Assembly (NCBI GenBank): GCA_963772065.1
Contig: CAVYVZ010000008.1
Coordinates: forward strand, 310,001-374,000
Length of the DNA: 64,000 bases
Source of the DNA: CAVYVZ01 sp963772065
GTDB taxonomy: Bacteria > Acidobacteriota > Vicinamibacteria > Vicinamibacterales > UBA2999
Reading direction: 5' to 3'
The notes below the pieces were generated by a model. That model searched no databases, had not been told where the DNA came from, and saw nothing but the letters and a program-made list of their open reading frames with translations. The translations under genes and the position numbers were made by a program. Below are positions 63,969 to 64,000 of this stretch, in pieces. Within the stretch, counting starts at the first letter, position 1, and every line of letters begins with the position of its first letter.

Positions 63969-64000
63969 ATGGCGCTGACGCCCGGCACGCGTCTCGGGCA
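63969..64000 (+). CDS. Start of a Ser/Thr protein kinase (truncated by the window edge)
   Basis: The last bases encode MALTPGTRLG, the characteristic opening of acidobacterial Pkn-type Ser/Thr kinases (normally continued as xYEIxxxIGxGGMGEVY). An in-frame ATG lies 12 bp upstream as an alternative start. Only ten codons are visible, so this is a fragment identified by its N-terminal signature. Confidence 0.6.
   Translation, partial: MALTPGTRLG

Overview
The window is high-GC, gene-dense bacterial chromosome. It most resembles a soil-type Acidobacteriota, probably of the Vicinamibacteria. Pointers are a VWFA-related protein of acidobacterial type, secreted PQQ-dehydrogenase/cytochrome c pairs, BACON repeats, PadR plus permease-prefix pairs, DNRLRE and PIG-L proteins, and many Sec/Tat-exported hydrolases. 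This taxonomic call is inference from protein style. I see no rRNA, tRNA, CRISPR array, insertion sequence or prophage.

Layout. 1-4.4 kb: edge-truncated TerC with a yybP-ykoY (Mn2+) riboswitch, then a sugar-acid pair (FAH-family dehydratase, aldehyde dehydrogenase) and a cysteine-synthase-like enzyme. 4.4-11.5 kb: exported hydrolases and a PepF-like peptidase. 11.5-15.6 kb: a STAS protein and a tightly coupled trio (zinc metallopeptidase, ATP-grasp ligase, polytopic membrane glycosyltransferase-like protein). 15.7-26.9 kb: GltS, PQQ dehydrogenase with cytochrome c, a BACON-repeat protein, DinB, peptidase E, a PadR/permease pair with a very clear promoter-operator, a terpene-cyclase-like repeat protein and a YdeI protein.

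27-45.5 kb is the main system, a Tad/Flp pilus locus. One leftward run encodes three Flp pilins, TadV, CpaB, the secretin, TadZ, TadA, TadB, TadC, a DUF192 protein and a winged-helix AAA+ ATPase. Divergent from it lie a small membrane protein and a coiled-coil protein of about 1,130 residues (pseudo-receiver, 45-residue repeats, membrane segment, three PEGA domains). Nearby are a pseudokinase with four PEGA domains and a TonB-C protein. Sigma-54-type promoters lie in the divergent region and 8 kb further right.

45.7-64 kb: a His-rich lipoprotein, a CBM9-like protein, a PIG-L deacetylase, a subtilase translationally coupled to a hybrid histidine kinase, an outer-membrane barrel, a VWA protein, DUF3237, a MaoC-SDR fusion, a secreted alpha/beta hydrolase, GreB, and the first codons of a Ser/Thr kinase at the right edge.

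Quality note. At least fifteen single-base frame breaks interrupt otherwise well-conserved genes. Five lie directly against a GTAC tetramer that has gained one G or C. This looks like systematic long-read error rather than mass pseudogenisation, so I annotate those genes as single CDSs and mark the breaks.
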